A DNA stretch of 64,000 bases from JAGOEY01 sp017997515 (GTDB taxonomy: Bacteria; Pseudomonadota; Gammaproteobacteria; Burkholderiales; Burkholderiaceae_C), in assembly GCA_026314275.1 (NCBI GenBank), contig CP111109.1:4153518-4217517 (forward strand), given 5' to 3'. The translations under genes were made by a program, and so were the position numbers. The stretch's first letter is position 1, and each line of letters begins with the position of its first letter. The notes beneath the pieces are model-generated. The model ran no database searches and was not told the origin of the DNA. It worked only from the letters and a program-made list of their open reading frames with translations. Below, piece by piece: positions 9,901-17,606 of the stretch.

Positions 9901-10334
9901 AGTGTGACGGTCTGGTCAAACCCGGCGTTGTGGAACACGCCCAGGATCACCGAGTAACTGCTGGCATCGCGCAAGGCTACGGGTTTGGCATAACCACTGG
10001 ATTCGTTGCGCTCGGATTTGTAGTGGCCCAGCACGTAGGAGCGCAGCGAGCGCTCGCGGGCATCGGCCCCGGCGGCCTTGTTGTAGGCAATACGCTGGGC
10101 GGGCACCAGCAAGGTGGTGACGGCGTCCACCAGGGTCGATTTGCCCGAGCCAATGTCGCCCGTTAACAGGCCGTTGCGCCCATCGAGGGCCAGGCTCCAC
10201 ACCCGCTTGTCAAAGGTGCCCCAGTTGAGCACCTCCAGCCGCTGCAGGCGAAAGCCGCTCAGCCCGGCCTCTGCGGGCAAAAGAATGGGCGCATCCGGGG
10301 CCGTTTCGTCAGCAAACAAATCAGCCGTTGTCAT
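6891..10334 (-). CDS. jetC: Wadjet SMC-like ATPase JetC
   Basis: A 1147-residue protein with the split ATPase head of SMC-type motors. Walker A GDIGSGKS is at residues 59-66 and Walker B FVVIDEAFGRG near 1053-1063, with about 700 residues of charged, Leu/Gln/Ala-rich coiled coil between them, interrupted near the middle by a hinge-like globular stretch. This is the DNA loop-extruding subunit of type I Wadjet (relative of MukB). The start is put at ATG 10334 (MTTADLF), overlapping the end of jetB by 14 bases; 10349 is a longer option. Length and order jetA-B-C-D match the family. Confidence 0.95.
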   Translation of the reverse strand: MTTADLFADETAPDAPILLPAEAGLSGFRLQRLEVLNWGTFDKRVWSLALDGRNGLLTGDIGSGKSTLVDAVTTLLVPAQRIAYNKAAGADARERSLRSYVLGHYKSERNESSGYAKPVALRDASSYSVILGVFHNAGFDQTVTLAQVFWLKDTVGQPERFYVASDQALSIAADFSHFGSAVTALRTRLRKGGASLFDSFPPYGAHFRRRFGIEGEQALELFHQTVSMKSVGNLTDFVRHHMLEPFDVAPRIQALIAHFDDLSRAHAAVLKAKEQVALLTPLVDDCDKHAALLASTDTLRRCREALKPHFAALKLDLIDTRLQTLADTFASENAKLEKLDALRAEQQKDERALRLSIAQSGGDRIAQLGEEVARKQAEVARRKTNAARYDELRKQLGLLQVASMEDLITQQQSCVQLREVEKDSGAALQNALVEHSAAFTLGNQEHQALKADITSLQGRRSNIDTQQIAIRAALCQALGTTEESMPFAGELMEVRDSERDWEGAIERLMHNFGLSLLVPEALYARVAEWVDQTQLKGRLVYFSVRPGKPAEPPPLHADALPRKIAIKPDSAFYHWLEQAVWQRFNVVCCTSQEQFRREPRAVTRSGQSKGGDRHEKDDRHRLDDRSRYVLGWSNAAKLDALKTKARVLEARLGQIGAQIGAVQTQQQTVQHRLSALDKLVEFHDYRELDWPSLALDVQRVQDELTRLQESSDLLQTLTQRLAALEGQLEDTEGKLATQRERRAKTEQKTSDTQALRDQTELLATAADTDAAVAAQLAALQTEISAGQPLTVESCDARERDVRDALQKSIDTEASRANRLLEKIIAAMRAFSTAYPLQTQEIDVSVASAGEYRSLLQQLAADDLPRFESKFKDLLNENTINEVAHFNSQLNRERETIKERITRINQSLRQIDYNPERFIVLETQAATDVEVRDFSAELRACLSGALSGDAASQDGQYSEAKFLQVKAIIERLRGREGHTELDRRWAAKVTDVRNWFVFAASERWRDDEREHEHYSDSGGKSGGQKEKLAYTILAASLAYQFGLAWGETRSRSFRFVVIDEAFGRGSDESAQYGLELFQRLNLQLLIVTPLQKIHIIEPFVASVGFVQNDEGRDSKLRNLSIQEYQAEKDRLAALTSQVHIAGIGDALD

Positions 10335-10974
10335 CGGAAGCCTCCGCATCGGGTGCCGTCAATTGCTGCGCATAGGCCGCCAGGCGCTGGTCAAAATCGG
10401 CCAGCCACTGCGCATCCACAAAAGCCTTCAGGATGCGGCGCACTTCAAACACCGGCTCCTGCCCCACTCCCGTGGGCTTGAGGCGGCGCACAAAACCCAG
10501 CTCAATTACTTTGTTCAGGTGGGTTTCAACCTGGTCGATCAGGCGTGACTCGTTGGAGCCCGCAGGCAGAAAAACACGGATCAACTCGACCACCTGGCTG
10601 CGCGACAAAATCAAACGCGTGTCGCCGCCACTGGCATCAAACTCAACCATCTTTTTGCGCAGCAGGGCCAGCAGCAGGCTGACGTGAAAACTCAGTGGCT
10701 GGCGGCGCACCAGGCGGGGCAGTTTGGGGGCACTGTCATCGTCGCCATCACCTGCCGTGCGTGAACGCAAGAACGCGTAACCCTCAGCTTCGTCCACGTG
10801 CAGATCCAGCGCCAGCACAGCCACGTAGTCCGCCACACGGGGCCGCAGCGCAAGCAGGGCCGTCCACAAGGCCGGGTCTTCCTCACGGTAGAGCACGCCT
10901 TTGAGCAGAGGAATCACCACGCTGGTCAGCTCATATTGCGGCGTGGCGGGCAAGGTGTTGTCCGGGGTGTCCAT
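10321..10974 (-). CDS. jetB: Wadjet protein JetB (DUF4194, MukE-like)
   Basis: A 217-residue protein of the DUF4194 type, the MukE/kite-like subunit of Wadjet complexes. It has two winged-helix-like halves, visible as FHVSLLLALLRKKMVEF and SQVVELIRVFLP followed by a beta-wing FVRRLKPTGVG. The tail is acidic (DAEASDDNG). ATG 10974 follows the jetA stop by 10 bases and jetC begins before its stop, indicating translational coupling. Confidence 0.9.
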   Translation of the reverse strand: MDTPDNTLPATPQYELTSVVIPLLKGVLYREEDPALWTALLALRPRVADYVAVLALDLHVDEAEGYAFLRSRTAGDGDDDSAPKLPRLVRRQPLSFHVSLLLALLRKKMVEFDASGGDTRLILSRSQVVELIRVFLPAGSNESRLIDQVETHLNKVIELGFVRRLKPTGVGQEPVFEVRRILKAFVDAQWLADFDQRLAAYAQQLTAPDAEASDDNG

Positions 10975-10984
10975 ATGCACGTAC

Positions 10985-12445
10985 TCAGTTTCTGACAAAA
11001 ATAACGCGGGGCAGTGTCGCGCTGCGGATGACGCCGTCGGCACTGGTCCAGCGCACGGTCTCCTGAGTGTCTTCATCCACCACCGACTGTGCGGCCACAC
11101 TGGCCAGCTGCAAATACGCCACCAGCTCACCCAGCCCTTGTTGCAGCGGCCGGGTTTGCAGCAAATCTGCCAGGCTGATTTGGGAGCGGGTTTGCAGCGA
11201 CTGGCGGATGTGGCTGGCCAATGCGGCTTTGTCCACCCGCACCTGCGAGAACAAGGCGCTGGTGTCCAGGTCGGCGTCACCGGCCTGCAGCGCCCCGCTG
11301 CTGAGCACGGCTTTGACGGCAGGGCTGTACAGCGGGCGCTCCAGCGGCAAATCGACACTGGGGTGCAAGGCGTTGATGGCCTGCACCGTGCCGCTGGGCG
11401 TGGCATCACGCAGGGCCAGCGCATGGGCTTCGATGCCGTGCAGCAAGTCCATGATGCGGCGGTTCTCCAGCCAGGCCTGGTCGTCCAGAAAACGGCGCAG
11501 CTGCTGCGACAGCTGGGCCACGGTGCGCTGCGCGTGCTCACCCGCCTCCAGCCAGTCGTAGTGCACACGGCGCAGACGGATGTCGGGTGACATGGCGGCC
11601 ACCGGCGGCAAGTCCAGCACCCGCTCCAGCAAGGCCGTGAGTTCTTCTTGGCGCGACTGCGACATCAAAAAATCCCAGAACGCCCGAAAGCTCTTGCCCT
11701 GGTCAGAGTCGGCGATCACATCGCGCTCCCCCATGATGTCTTGCAGCAGATCGCCTTTGGCCCCGTTCCACAGCGCGATGCGCTCACGCACGCGGCGGTC
11801 GAGCATGCGAAAGTTGTGCTCCACCTCGCGGAAGTCGGTCAGCAGCTCGCGCGCCAGGCCGGTGAACTGCTGGAACCGGTCGCGCAAAGCCGTGTCGCCC
11901 AGCAAAGGCATGTTGCCGCTCTGCACCAGGGTAATTTCTGCATCAATCTCGTCGCGGCGCTTGTGCAGCTCGGCCAGGCGGGTTGCGGGGTTGGTGTCGC
12001 TGCCCTCACTCATCTGCTTGAGCAGCTCGAACAAGGTCAGCAGGCGCGACTCGGTACCGACAAAGGCCCGGTCCGACAGGCTGACCAGCCAGGCCAAAGC
12101 GCGTTCGGTGGCGGGGGTCAGGTCAAAGTGCGGCTCGTCCGACCCGGCCGGATAGAACTTGCGCAGCCAGCCTTTGTCGTTGGCAGCCCAGTCGTTTAAA
12201 TACTCCTGCGCAGACTTGGGAAAGACCTTGTCGCCACCCCGCGTCAATGCGTGCTCGCGCAGGCCATACAGCGTGTCGTTCAGCGACTCCACCAGATCCG
12301 CCTGAGCCATGACACGCACGTTCGGCGTGATGAAGACGCGGTGCAAAAAACTCGCCACCAGTGGCGCGTGTTCGGCCACCAGCAAGCGCCAGGCGGGGTG
12401 CTGGCGGCGGAGTTGCTCGAGGGTGGTGTAGTCGAGTGCAGCCAT
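10985..12445 (-). CDS. jetA: Wadjet kleisin-like protein JetA (DUF3375)
   Basis: A 486-residue DUF3375 protein, the kleisin (MukF-like) subunit that bridges JetC heads and binds JetB. The N-terminal part starts LEQLRRQHPAWRLLVAEHAP, the typical opening of the family, and the middle is helical with many charged residues. The ATG at 12445 is used because its first base is the last base of the tacT stop (TAATG), the same tight coupling as in the rest of the cassette; the longer frame to 12493 would run into tacT. Confidence 0.92.
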   Translation of the reverse strand: MAALDYTTLEQLRRQHPAWRLLVAEHAPLVASFLHRVFITPNVRVMAQADLVESLNDTLYGLREHALTRGGDKVFPKSAQEYLNDWAANDKGWLRKFYPAGSDEPHFDLTPATERALAWLVSLSDRAFVGTESRLLTLFELLKQMSEGSDTNPATRLAELHKRRDEIDAEITLVQSGNMPLLGDTALRDRFQQFTGLARELLTDFREVEHNFRMLDRRVRERIALWNGAKGDLLQDIMGERDVIADSDQGKSFRAFWDFLMSQSRQEELTALLERVLDLPPVAAMSPDIRLRRVHYDWLEAGEHAQRTVAQLSQQLRRFLDDQAWLENRRIMDLLHGIEAHALALRDATPSGTVQAINALHPSVDLPLERPLYSPAVKAVLSSGALQAGDADLDTSALFSQVRVDKAALASHIRQSLQTRSQISLADLLQTRPLQQGLGELVAYLQLASVAAQSVVDEDTQETVRWTSADGVIRSATLPRVIFVRN

Positions 12446-12942
12446 TAACGATCGGCCCACTTTTCCAAAGTTGCCAGGGGCAGATACAGGCACTGGGGAT
12501 CGCCCAAGGTGGCGACAAAACCCAGGCTTGTATAGAAGGCTTTGGCTTGCTCGTTCTTGGCATCAACCACCACCGCAAACAAACCTACTTGCTGCGAAAA
12601 CTCCAGCGCCAACTGCAGGGCAAACGACATCAAATGCTGGCCAGTGCCCTGCCCTTGCTGCTGCCGGTCCACAGCCAGTCGGCCGATACGCAGGATGGGT
12701 GCCGGGTAACGCGGCAACTTGAGGTGAGGAGGCAATGTTTGCGCTTCCACCTGTCCCGCGCTGAGGGTGACAAAACCCACCACCTGGATGCCGTCTGGGG
12801 CTAGCGCCACATAGGTTTTGCCAAAACCGCGCCGTTCCAGTTGCCCGGCCTGGCGCTGCAAGAAGTCGTTCAAGGCGGGTTCGCCGCAGTCAAAACCAGC
12901 CCGCTGGTGGCGCGCCGCCAAACGCTCAATACGCACCACCAT
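12445..12942 (-). CDS. tacT: GNAT-family toxin, TacT type
   Basis: A 165-residue GNAT acetyltransferase with the hallmarks of TacT/AtaT toxins, which acetylate the amino group of aminoacyl-tRNA and stop translation: FDCGEPALNDFLQRQA near the start, VGFVTLSAGQVEA, the RLAVDRQQQGQGTGQHLM acetyl-CoA loop (Q/RxxGxG/A type), VVVDAKNEQAKAFYTSLGF with the catalytic Tyr region, and LYLPL at the end. The ATG follows the tacA stop with no gap (TGA ATG), and the stop overlaps the jetA start by one base. It therefore bridges the antitoxin and the Wadjet genes. Confidence 0.92.
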   Translation of the reverse strand: MVVRIERLAARHQRAGFDCGEPALNDFLQRQAGQLERRGFGKTYVALAPDGIQVVGFVTLSAGQVEAQTLPPHLKLPRYPAPILRIGRLAVDRQQQGQGTGQHLMSFALQLALEFSQQVGLFAVVVDAKNEQAKAFYTSLGFVATLGDPQCLYLPLATLEKWADR

Positions 12943-13206
12943 TCAGCGCATCGCCATGAGTTTGCGCAGGGCCTCGGTGGGTTCAGGTGGGTTTTCGCAG
13001 TGGGCAATAAACCGTTCAAAGTCAGCTTGCGACAGCATGATGGTGTCGTTGTCCGCCACGATACGCCGGGCCGCCTCGTACGCGTTTTGCAGCATGAAGC
13101 TGGACACGGTCGAGCCCATGATGGCGGCAGCGCGCTCTATCAGCGCCTTGGCCTCGGGGCTGGTGCGCAGGTTGATGCGGGCGGATTCAGTGCTGGCAGC
13201 GGTCAT
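12943..13206 (-). CDS. tacA: DUF1778 ribbon-helix-helix antitoxin, TacA type
   Basis: An 87-residue DUF1778 protein. The N-terminal RINLRTSPEAKALIERAA forms the ribbon-helix-helix DNA-binding part and the C-terminal part (SQADFERFIAHCENPP) is the toxin-neutralising tail. A strong ribosome binding site GAAGGAG precedes ATG 13206 by seven bases, which decides this start over the longer frame to 13251. It is the first gene of the tacA-tacT-jetABCD string. A palindrome overlapping a candidate promoter lies just upstream, as expected for autorepression. Confidence 0.92.
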   Translation of the reverse strand: MTAASTESARINLRTSPEAKALIERAAAIMGSTVSSFMLQNAYEAARRIVADNDTIMLSQADFERFIAHCENPPEPTEALRKLMAMR

Positions 13207-13228
13207 GGTGGGGCTCCTTCTAGCCAAA

Positions 13229-13258
13229 AATTGTACGTCAATCTGACGCACAAATCCA
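13229..13258 (-). promoter_or_regulatory. Candidate tacA promoter and antitoxin operator
   Basis: An inverted repeat with arms TGTGCGTCA and TGACGTACA, three bases apart and one mismatch, spans 13232-13252. It overlaps a minus-strand -10 like TACAAT at 13235-13230; a weak -35 TGGATT lies 17 bases upstream. Such a palindrome 25-45 bases before the antitoxin start is the usual operator place for RHH antitoxins. Binding itself is inferred. Confidence 0.55.
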
Positions 13259-13261
13259 GTT

Positions 13262-14266
13262 TTACCCCAACACCAGCATCATCACCACCAAGGCCCCCAG
13301 CGCCACGCCCGCCATAGCCAGCACCACCTTGCCCGCCAGCTTCACGGCGCGTTGCAGGTCGTCTGGCGTGGGCGCGCGGCCGGGGGCGTTGAGTACATAG
13401 ACACCCGGTTTTCCCAGGCGCACGCCCAGCAGCAGGGCCATGGTGGCCATCGGCCAGCCGCTGTTGGGCGACGGGGTGTGGCCGGACTCGCGCCACATCG
13501 CGACCAAGGGCAAAAACGGCGATGGCAAGGCCACCACGGCCAGCAGCAGCGCGGTGATACGCGCAGGCAGCCACGACAACACGTCGTCGGCGCGGGCTGC
13601 CCATTTGCCCGCCCATTCCCAACGGCCCCGGTAGCCCCACATGGCGTCGGCGGTGTTGGCAAAGCGGTAGAGGGCGGCACCAGGCAGGCCGAACAGCACA
13701 AACCAGAACACAGGTGCCACCACCGAGTCGTTGAGGTTTTCTGCCAGTGACTCGATGGCGCTTTCACGCACCTCCTCCGCATTCAGCTGGCTGACATCGC
13801 GGCTGACCAGGCGGCCCAGTTGGGTGCGCCCGGCATCGAGTGAAATGGCCAGCGCCGCCTCCACCGCCTGCACCTCGTCGCGCAGCATGCGCCAGGCCAG
13901 CAGGGGTTTGAGTGCCAGCCCGGTCAGCAGCACCGCGCCCCAGGCGGGCAATTGCCACGCAGCCCATTGCAGCGCGCTGGATGCTACCAAAACCATAGCT
14001 GCACCCGCACACCACGCAAGCGCCCCGGCACTAAAACGCTTGTAATCCTTGTGGACTGCGGGGCTGCCAGCGGCAGGTGCTATCCGCCGCCCGGCCCTGC
14101 CCAGGTAATGCCCCATCCACACCACCGGGTGCCAGCGCACAGGCGGCTCGCCCAGAAAACGGTCCACCAGCAGCGCCAGCCACAGCGGGGCGACCAGCAC
14201 CAAAATCTGCAGCACCGCGCCCCAGCCTTCGCCGAGGAACAGCAGGAACAAGGCGGCGACGATCAT
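13262..14266 (-). CDS. cbiB: Adenosylcobinamide-phosphate synthase CbiB
   Basis: A 334-residue membrane protein with about five or six helices that amidates adenosylcobyric acid with aminopropanol (phosphate) in cobalamin synthesis. Family motifs are LLVDRFLGEPPVRWHPVVWMGHYLG, SRDVSQLNAEEVRESAIESLAENLNDSVVAPVFW and FRFANTADAMWGYR-like RFANTADAMWGYRGRWEW (cited as landmarks near residues 30-55, 155-190 and 200-218). A copy of the dispersed repeat is translated within residues about 74-95. It is the last cobalamin gene before the TacAT-Wadjet cassette, 55 bases from tacA. Confidence 0.93.
   Translation of the reverse strand: MIVAALFLLFLGEGWGAVLQILVLVAPLWLALLVDRFLGEPPVRWHPVVWMGHYLGRAGRRIAPAAGSPAVHKDYKRFSAGALAWCAGAAMVLVASSALQWAAWQLPAWGAVLLTGLALKPLLAWRMLRDEVQAVEAALAISLDAGRTQLGRLVSRDVSQLNAEEVRESAIESLAENLNDSVVAPVFWFVLFGLPGAALYRFANTADAMWGYRGRWEWAGKWAARADDVLSWLPARITALLLAVVALPSPFLPLVAMWRESGHTPSPNSGWPMATMALLLGVRLGKPGVYVLNAPGRAPTPDDLQRAVKLAGKVVLAMAGVALGALVVMMLVLG
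13983..14048. repeat. Dispersed palindromic repeat inside cbiB
   Basis: A degenerate copy with the CATAGCTGCAC and ACGCAAGCGCC blocks lies in the N-terminal third of cbiB and is translated as part of the protein, giving AGALAWCAGAAM. Confidence 0.4.
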
Positions 14267-14329
14267 GGGTGGCTGGGAAAAGAAGGGTTAAGGCTTTGCA
14301 CCAAAACCCATTGTGCAATCAGTCTGCAA

Positions 14330-14899
14330 TCAGTCCTCAATCCCCCGCTGCGCCGGAATGCCCGCCTTAAACGCATGTTTGACCATCGCCATCTCGGTCA
14401 CGGTGTCGGCGAGTTCGATGATTTCGGGTGGACAGCGGCGGCCGGTCAGCACGACGTGCACGTCCTTCGGGCGGTCGCGCAGGGTTTGCAGCACGTCGTC
14501 GAGTGGCAGCCAGCCGTAGATGAGGGGGTAGGTCACTTCATCGAGTGTGACCATGAAGAATTCACCGCCCAGGATGGCTGCCTTGGCCTTGAGCCAGCCG
14601 TCGCGTGCCAGCTGGGCGGAATGTTCGAGGTCCTGGCTCTTCCAGCTGAAGCCGTCGCCCAGTCCTTCGATGGGAATGCCCAATTGCTCGAACATGCGGT
14701 GCTCGCCAAAACGCGCGCTGGGCACTTTCATGAATTGGTAAATCTTGACGGCTTTGCCGCGCCCATGCGCACGCAGGGCCAGGCCGAATGCGGCGGTGCT
14801 TTTGCCTTTGCCGTCGCCGGTGTTGACGATGACCAGGCCCCGGCGTTCGCCTTCGGGTTTGTCGTAGGGTTTGGCGATGGGGGGTGTTTCGATCTGCAT
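14330..14899 (-). CDS. cobO: Cob(I)yrinic acid a,c-diamide adenosyltransferase
   Basis: A 189-residue CobA/CobO/BtuR-type ATP:corrinoid adenosyltransferase. It carries the P-loop GDGKGKSTAAFGLALRAHG near residues 29-47, VTLDEVTYPLIYGWL with Walker B acidic residues, and VVLTGRRCP. It attaches the 5'-deoxyadenosyl group to the corrinoid cobalt in the cytoplasm, needed for both synthesis and salvage. ATG 14899; 27 bases separate it from the ABC ATPase gene upstream. Confidence 0.94.
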   Translation of the reverse strand: MQIETPPIAKPYDKPEGERRGLVIVNTGDGKGKSTAAFGLALRAHGRGKAVKIYQFMKVPSARFGEHRMFEQLGIPIEGLGDGFSWKSQDLEHSAQLARDGWLKAKAAILGGEFFMVTLDEVTYPLIYGWLPLDDVLQTLRDRPKDVHVVLTGRRCPPEIIELADTVTEMAMVKHAFKAGIPAQRGIED

Positions 14900-14926
14900 A
14901 TTTTTTAATCGGGTATCAATGGGGTA

Positions 14927-15754
14927 TCAGCGAGGAAGTGCTATCCACTGGTCAGCAACGCGGTGAACATGGACACGGCGGTCAAAAACCATCTCCAGTG
15001 CGGCGTGGGTGGTGGGGTCGCTGCAGGGGCCGTCGTGCAACACGTCGCCGTCGGCCATGATGACCAGCTGGTCGGACGCCAGCGCCATCGACAACTCGTG
15101 CAACACACTCACCACCGTTTTGCCCGCTGCGACCAGCGCACGGGTGGTGGCCATCCAGTCGGCCTGGTGCGGCGGGTCGAGGTTGGCGAGTGGCTCGTCC
15201 ATCAACACCACATCGGCCTCCACGGCCAGCGCGCGCGCGAGCAGCACCCGCTGGCGCTCGCCGCCCGACAGCTGGCCGAGCGGCCGGTCGCGCCAGGCCC
15301 AGGCCTGCGTGCTGCGTAATGCGCGCTCCACGGCGGCACGGTCGGCATCGTTGGGCGCGGCCAGCCAGCGCTGGTGCGGCAGGCGGCCCAGCATGGCCAC
15401 GTCGTAGACCATCAGGTCGTCGGCACTACCCTCACCTGCGCCGCCCTGCCCCAGCCACGACAGGCGCTGGGCGCGCACGCGGCCTGGCAGGCTGTGCAGC
15501 ACATCACCGAACAACCGCACTTCGCCGCTGTGCGCCAGCAGCCCGGCCAGCACCTTGAGCAAGGTGGACTTGCCCGCGCCATTCGGGCCAACGATGCTGG
15601 TCCAGCGGCCCACCGGGATCTGTAAGTCGATGTGGTGCAGCACCTTGCTGGCGCCCAGCACCGCACTCACGTCGCGCGCCTCCAGTGCTGCTGCTTTTAA
15701 GCCAAATCGGGCTGTAGCGCCCGCTGCATCTGCGCCAGTAGCTATCGAATTCAT
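14927..15754 (-). CDS. btuD: ABC transporter ATP-binding protein for cobalamin/corrinoid uptake
   Basis: A 275-residue FecE/BtuD-type ATPase: Walker A GPNGAGKST, signature LSGGERQRVLLARAL, Walker B VVLMDEPLANLD, and a switch His in SVLHE. ATG 15754 overlaps the permease stop by four bases (ATGA), the reason for choosing it over 15790. The first ~20 residues (NSIATGADAAGATARFG) are encoded by a copy of the dispersed repeat, so the N-terminus is an unusual extension; the conserved domain begins around residue 25. Confidence 0.9.
   Translation of the reverse strand: MNSIATGADAAGATARFGLKAAALEARDVSAVLGASKVLHHIDLQIPVGRWTSIVGPNGAGKSTLLKVLAGLLAHSGEVRLFGDVLHSLPGRVRAQRLSWLGQGGAGEGSADDLMVYDVAMLGRLPHQRWLAAPNDADRAAVERALRSTQAWAWRDRPLGQLSGGERQRVLLARALAVEADVVLMDEPLANLDPPHQADWMATTRALVAAGKTVVSVLHELSMALASDQLVIMADGDVLHDGPCSDPTTHAALEMVFDRRVHVHRVADQWIALPR
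15692..15754. repeat. Dispersed palindromic repeat forming the btuD N-terminus
   Basis: GTAGCTATCGAATTC and the GTAGCGCCCGC core match the intergenic copies. Here the element supplies the start codon region and the first residues of the ATPase. Confidence 0.55.
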
Positions 15755-16755
15755 ACCGATACCCTCACGCTGCGCCGGTGCATCAGCCACAGCAGGTAGC
15801 TGCCACCGAGCACGGCGGTGAGCACACCCACCGGCAACTCTTGTGGTGCGATCAGCCAGCGTGCGCCCAGGTCGGCGGCCATCAGCAGCAGCCCGCCCAT
15901 ACCGGCCGACAGCAGAATCAGCCAGGCGTGGGTGGTCTTCACCACCGAGCGCACCAGGTGGGGCGCGGCCAGGCCGACAAAGGCGATCAAACCGGTCTGC
16001 GCCACCGCTGCCCCTGTGGCCAGCGCCAGCACCGCCACCAGCGCTGCACGCATCGCGCCCAGCGGCAGGCCCAGGCTCTGGGCGGTGGACTCACCGAGCG
16101 CCAGGCCGTCCAGCACCGGGGCCAGCGCCCAGCCCAGCAGCAGGCACACCGTCGCCACCGCAGCCATGACGGCGCAGGCGCTCCAGCCCACCAGTGCGGT
16201 GCTGCCCAGCATAAAACCCACAATGGCCTGCATCACGTCCACCGAGCTGAGTGTGATGAGGTCTTTGACAGCACCCAGCACGACGCCCACGATCACGCCC
16301 GCCAGCAAGAGGCGCAGCGTCTGCTGCACACCACGCGCGAGCAGCAGCGTGAGCAGCACAGCCACCACGGCACCGATAAAAGCGGCACCGGTCAACCCGA
16401 GCCGCACGACCCACTGCGTGCTGGCGGGCGACGTGCCAAACAAGGCCAGCGCGATCGCCACGCCCATCGACGCACCCGAGGCACTGCCCAGCAAATACGG
16501 GTCGGCCAGCGGGTTGCGAAACAGCCCTTGCGCCACCGCACCCGCCAGCCCGAGCAGCGCACCCGCCAGCCACGCGCCCAGCGTGCGCGGCAGCCGGATG
16601 TCCCACACGATCTGCAGCGCCACCGGGTCGTGCCGCGCGGCGAACACACGCTCAAACCCCGTGCTGCCGATGCCCGCGCCCAGCAACACCAGCGCCGCCG
16701 ACAGCCCCAGCAGCACCACACCCAAAACCCGCGCACGGCTGCGTTGGGTTTTCAT
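15751..16755 (-). CDS. btuC: FecCD-family ABC permease for cobalamin
   Basis: A 334-residue permease with about ten hydrophobic helices. Family landmarks are VWDIRLPRTLGAWLAGALLGLAGA near residues 48-70, NPLADPYLLGSASGASMG near 80-97 and GLIAFVGLAAPHLVR, the coupling-helix region contacting the ATPase. It imports vitamin B12 or related corrinoids across the inner membrane. Both ends overlap neighbours by four bases (ATGA), with btuF upstream and btuD downstream. Confidence 0.93.
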   Translation of the reverse strand: MKTQRSRARVLGVVLLGLSAALVLLGAGIGSTGFERVFAARHDPVALQIVWDIRLPRTLGAWLAGALLGLAGAVAQGLFRNPLADPYLLGSASGASMGVAIALALFGTSPASTQWVVRLGLTGAAFIGAVVAVLLTLLLARGVQQTLRLLLAGVIVGVVLGAVKDLITLSSVDVMQAIVGFMLGSTALVGWSACAVMAAVATVCLLLGWALAPVLDGLALGESTAQSLGLPLGAMRAALVAVLALATGAAVAQTGLIAFVGLAAPHLVRSVVKTTHAWLILLSAGMGGLLLMAADLGARWLIAPQELPVGVLTAVLGGSYLLWLMHRRSVRVSV

Positions 16756-17606
16756 GGCGCTTTGTTCTGAAGGCAGTGGGCCATGAGGCGTGCAGCTTCG
16801 CCCATACGCGGACCGGGCCGCACCAACACGTCGGAGTCTTCGGCCTTGAAGCGGCAGATGCGCCCCTCACGCACCGCGCGCATGTTGCCCCAGCCGGGGC
16901 GCTGCTCCAGGCCCGTCGCGCTGCGCTCGCCCACCATGATCACGTCGGGGTTGGCGCGCACCACAAATTCAGGGTTGATCTTGGGGAACGGCCCCATGGC
17001 TGCGGGCACGATGTTCTTGGCGCCCAGCCGCGTGAGGGTCTCACCCATGAAGGAGCTTTCACCTGCGGCGAATGGCCCGCTGTTGACCTCGTAGTACACC
17101 CGGGTGTTCTTCACGCTCTCGGGCAGCGACTGGGCTGCCGCCGACACACTCGCGTCGATCTCGCGCCACACGCGCTGCGCGTCGTTGGTGCCCAGCACCT
17201 GGCCCACCTTGTCGAGCACGCGGCGCATGTCGGCGTGGTTTTTGGGCTCCAGCACCACAACCTTCAGGCCCAGGGATTCGAGCCGCTCCACCACCCGCGA
17301 CGACTTGGCCAGCAGCACCAGGTCGGGCTTCTGCGCCACCACGGCTTCGACGTTCGGGTCGATGCCGCCACCGAGCTGCGGCAACGTGCGCACCGAGGCA
17401 GGCCAGTTGGAATAACGGTCCACCCCCACCAGACGGCTGCAGCCGCCCAGCGCGCAGACGGTTTCGGTAATGGACGGCAGCAGCGACACGATGCGCTGCG
17501 GTGGCTGCGGCAGATGGACGGTGACACCCCGGTCGTCCACCACATCAATGGCATGTGCCGACAAACTGCACAGCGCCATCACGCACAAAATCAGCCAGTT
17601 TTTCAT
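16752..17606 (-). CDS. btuF: Periplasmic cobalamin-binding protein BtuF
   Basis: A 284-residue helical-backbone binding protein. Residues 1-19 (MKNWLILCVMALCSLSAHA) form a signal peptide. Typical stretches are PQRIVSLLPSITETVCALG, VGVDRYSNWPASV, a long linker helix near the middle and GWGNMRAVREGRI. It hands cobalamin to BtuC. ATG 17606 overlaps the cobU stop (ATGA) and gives the export signal; the extension to 17663 was not used. Confidence 0.92.
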   Translation of the reverse strand: MKNWLILCVMALCSLSAHAIDVVDDRGVTVHLPQPPQRIVSLLPSITETVCALGGCSRLVGVDRYSNWPASVRTLPQLGGGIDPNVEAVVAQKPDLVLLAKSSRVVERLESLGLKVVVLEPKNHADMRRVLDKVGQVLGTNDAQRVWREIDASVSAAAQSLPESVKNTRVYYEVNSGPFAAGESSFMGETLTRLGAKNIVPAAMGPFPKINPEFVVRANPDVIMVGERSATGLEQRPGWGNMRAVREGRICRFKAEDSDVLVRPGPRMGEAARLMAHCLQNKAP

